From Aureimonas altamirensis (GTDB lineage: Bacteria > Pseudomonadota > Alphaproteobacteria > Rhizobiales > Rhizobiaceae): a stretch of DNA of 64,000 nt. Where the stretch lies: the NCBI RefSeq assembly GCF_001463885.1, contig NZ_BBWQ01000001.1, forward strand, positions 248,001 through 312,000, in the 5' to 3' direction. Every line of letters starts with the position of its first letter. Position 1 is the first letter of the stretch. The position numbers were made by a program, and so were the translations under genes. Positions 63,461-64,000 of this stretch are shown here, piece after piece. The notes beneath the pieces were generated by a model, which was not told the origin of the DNA, searched no databases, and saw only the letters and a program-made list of their open reading frames with translations.

Positions 63461-64000
63461 GAAGTTACGCTGGAACCGCAGGAAACCGGAGGTCTGGTCG
63501 CTGGAGGCAACCCCGCCGAAGTCGATGTTCTGGTACTTCACCTCGGCCAGGACGTTCATGTTCTTGGTCAGGTCGTAGCCGATATCGCCGACGACTGCCC
63601 AGTACTCGGCGGACGACGAGGTGAAGCCCGTCGGCGAGGTGGTGTCGACGAAGATGTAGTCGAAGGTCTCGCCGTACCGGCCGGAAACGCCTGCCGTCAG
63701 CTTGTTGAACTTCTGCGAGTAACCGGCGCCGACCGACCACTCCAGAACCAGCGGGAACGAGCCGGGCGTCGGATTCTCGAGCGTCGGGTTGCTCGGGATC
63801 AGTCCGCCGGCCGTCGAGAAGCCACTGATGATGGCGTAGCTCGTCGGGTCCGATGCCCAGTGGCCGTCGACCTTGAGAACCGAAGACTCCGTCAGGACAT
63901 CCTTGAGGGTCAGGCCGGCCTTCAGTGCGAAGGCGTCGTTGCTGCCGTCGACGTCACGCGTCGGGATGAGCGGGAAGAACGACGTCAGGCGGCCGAGGTC
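63458..64000 (-). CDS. Porin_2-type porin, C-terminal part
   Basis: The minus strand reads to a stop at 63458-63460, ending ...VKYQNIDFGGVASS-DQTSGFLRFQRNF with the terminal Phe of outer-membrane barrels. Upstream blocks include LVLEWSVGAGYSQKFNKLTA and AEYWAVVGDIGYDLTKNMNV, typical of the alphaproteobacterial Porin_2 family. About 180 codons are present; the start is beyond the right edge. Confidence 0.85.
   Translation of the reverse strand, partial: DLGRLTSFFPLIPTRDVDGSNDAFALKAGLTLKDVLTESSVLKVDGHWASDPTSYAIISGFSTAGGLIPSNPTLENPTPGSFPLVLEWSVGAGYSQKFNKLTAGVSGRYGETFDYIFVDTTSPTGFTSSSAEYWAVVGDIGYDLTKNMNVLAEVKYQNIDFGGVASSDQTSGFLRFQRNF

Overview
The window is about 64 kb of GC-rich chromosomal DNA from an alphaproteobacterium, most likely of the order Hyphomicrobiales (Rhizobiales). 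The markers are a ruvCAB-ybgC-tolQRAB-pal-cpoB-tilS-ftsH-glmM block, serC-serA behind a serC-type leader, zapA followed by 6S RNA and the 5-FTHF cyclo-ligase gene, a DUF1153/SciP gene divergent from mnmA, an RpoH-type sigma factor, Omp25/RopB-like barrels and a Porin_2-type porin. I cannot name the genus. Most of the window is ordinary core chromosome with short intergenic gaps and many hairpin terminators. I see no tRNA, rRNA, CRISPR, transposase or phage genes.

Layout. 1-6.6 kb: the start of an S24/HTH regulator gene (cut by the edge), a YihY/BrkB membrane protein, and a leftward fadE-fadA-fadJ beta-oxidation operon behind a LiuR-like palindrome. 6.8-11 kb: a PodJ-like coiled-coil/Sel1 membrane protein, a TauE/SafE permease and a TIGR02186 protein. 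11-18 kb: three of the four components of the 'ligase-associated' DNA repair set (PdeM nuclease, Lhr-like helicase, MBL-fold exonuclease) with a YitT protein and a methyltransferase between them; no ligase gene is present. 18-21 kb: leftward gap, a glycolipid-binding-fold protein and pgk. 21-26 kb: DUF4164, zapA, 6S RNA, the FTHF cyclo-ligase gene, a CAP-domain lipoprotein, YmdB-type phosphodiesterase, YebC and a serine hydrolase. 26-39 kb: Holliday-junction genes, the Tol-Pal envelope machine, tilS, ftsH and glmM. 39-46 kb: an outer-membrane barrel, serine biosynthesis, purA and a membrane protein of unknown function.

46.4-55.6 kb is the clearly accessory part. Two giant, repetitive, probably secreted proteins (2128 and 894 aa) lie between strong terminators, and the AT-rich stretch just upstream of them differs in composition from the rest. 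The first contains an uninterrupted run of 31 octapeptide repeats (consensus S/T-x-x-Q-hydrophobic-x-x-hydrophobic) plus a shorter array of seven, alternating with Ig-like domains and followed by duplicated cadherin/Ig modules. The second combines Ig-like domains, three FG-GAP repeats and an RTX-type C-terminus, and one of its Ig domains appears to be cut off and fused to an FG-GAP repeat. No type I secretion genes are in the window. This pair is the best candidate for poorly described biology here.

55.6-64 kb returns to core genes: rpoH, an RluD-type pseudouridine synthase, DUF6476, a thermonuclease, an Omp25-like barrel, sciP with a phased row of CtrA-like half-sites, mnmA, a Gfo/Idh/MocA oxidoreductase, a small Rmf/CrpP-like protein, a secreted PRC-barrel-like protein and the 3' part of a porin gene. 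Two cell-cycle links (SciP and its promoter array; a PodJ-like protein with a CtrA-like site) fit an asymmetrically dividing alphaproteobacterium.
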